This document shows positions 63,662-64,000 of a stretch of DNA of 64,000 nucleotides, one piece after another. How positions within the stretch are numbered: position 1 is the first letter of the stretch; every line of letters begins with the position of its first letter. The DNA comes from Caballeronia hypogeia. GTDB taxonomy: Bacteria > Pseudomonadota > Gammaproteobacteria > Burkholderiales > Burkholderiaceae. The translations under genes were made by a program, and so were the position numbers. Location: contig NZ_FCOA02000006.1 in the NCBI RefSeq assembly GCF_001544875.2, forward strand, positions 186,001 through 250,000, in the 5' to 3' direction. Under the pieces are notes generated by a model. It saw only the letters and a list, made by a program, of their open reading frames with translations. It did no database searches and had not been told where the DNA came from.

Positions 63662-64000
63662 GTGAAGAAACTGCTCGCGGCACTGACGATGTCCCTCCTC
63701 GCCGCCACGTCGCTGACCGCCGTCACGGCCGCCCAGGCGAAGGATTATTCGACGATCCGTTTCGGCGTCGACGCCAGCTACCCCCCGTTCGAGTCGAAGG
63801 GCTCCGACGGCAAGCTGGTCGGTTTCGACATCGACCTCGGCAACGAGATCTGCGCACGTCTGAAGGCGAAGTGCGTGTGGGTGGAGAACGATTTCGACGG
63901 CATGATCCCCGCGCTCAAGGCGAAGAAGTTCGACGGCGTGCTCTCGTCGATGTCCATGACCCCGCAACGCGCCGAGCAGATCGCCTTCTCGAGCAAGCTC
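63662..64000 (+). CDS. Polar amino acid ABC transporter binding protein, partial (right edge)
   Basis: The first 113 codons are present and the gene continues past the window. GTG start with GGAG eight bases upstream. A Sec signal peptide (KKLLAALTMSLLAATSLTA then AQA) is followed by the SBP_bac_3 N-lobe: IRFGVDASYPPFESKGSDGKLVGFDIDL in parts, CARLKAKCVWVENDFDGMIPALKAKKFD in parts and MSMTPQRAEQIAFS. This matches the lysine/arginine/ornithine-histidine binding proteins (ArgT/HisJ). Permeases and ATPase are expected just beyond the edge. Confidence 0.9.
   Translation, partial: MKKLLAALTMSLLAATSLTAVTAAQAKDYSTIRFGVDASYPPFESKGSDGKLVGFDIDLGNEICARLKAKCVWVENDFDGMIPALKAKKFDGVLSSMSMTPQRAEQIAFSSKL

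Overview
The window reads as a chromosomal segment of a high-GC betaproteobacterium of the Burkholderia / Paraburkholderia / Caballeronia group. This is inferred from the strong G/C third-position bias, the family mix (DUF4148 protein, HutF/HutG five-step histidine route, PcaQ-pcaHG, Ivd-Mcc leucine genes, GcvA-type LysR regulators) and the gene style. No rRNA, tRNA, CRISPR array, insertion sequence or prophage was recognised. Coding density is very high, and about 63 genes are supported.

Layout. 1-0.9 kb: a hypothetical gene and a BrnT-type toxin with a very short partner. 0.9-1.7 kb: CDP-diacylglycerol pyrophosphatase. 1.8-10 kb: a minus-strand reductive pyrimidine degradation operon (amidohydrolase - preT - preA - NCS1 permease - hydA), with a divergent TetR/RutR-like gene and a perfect palindrome in the shared promoter region. 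10-16 kb: a DUF4148 protein, then histidine cluster 1 (hutH-hutC-hutD-hutF-hutG). 16-17.4 kb: GNAT, CrcB and a small protein. 17.4-26.6 kb: a tightly overlapping operon (RpiR regulator - isoaspartyl peptidase - dipeptide ABC transporter - DmpA-type aminopeptidase - M55 D-aminopeptidase). 26.7-33 kb: mechanosensitive channel, LysR, YciI, a small cysteine-motif protein, an OmpA-domain inner-membrane protein and small stress proteins. 33-36 kb: histidine cluster 2 (hutU-hutI) with operators matching those of cluster 1. 36-49.4 kb: Lrp-LysE, ROK, two c-di-GMP proteins, a FeeM-like N-acyl amino acid synthase, prolyl aminopeptidase, acyltransferase, SDR-LysR pair and a lone receiver protein. 49.6-52 kb: pcaQ and pcaHG. 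52-54.4 kb: DUF2288, AI-2E-type permease and OmpA lipoprotein. 54.4-60 kb: leucine genes ivd-mccB-mccA with a divergent TetR. 60-64 kb: a diiron protein, a TetR and a DHA2 efflux pump that share a promoter/operator, and the start of a polar amino acid binding protein cut by the window edge.

How it works together. Much of the window is nitrogen and carbon salvage: pyrimidines to beta-amino acids, histidine to glutamate in five steps, unusual peptides to amino acids, leucine to methylglutaconyl-CoA, and protocatechuate ring cleavage. Regulators sit beside each catabolic unit. HutC most likely controls two hut loci about 20 kb apart through near-identical 12-bp operators. The least described parts are the non-canonical peptide operon, the truncated-looking BrnTA partner, the isolated diiron protein and the FeeM-like enzyme.
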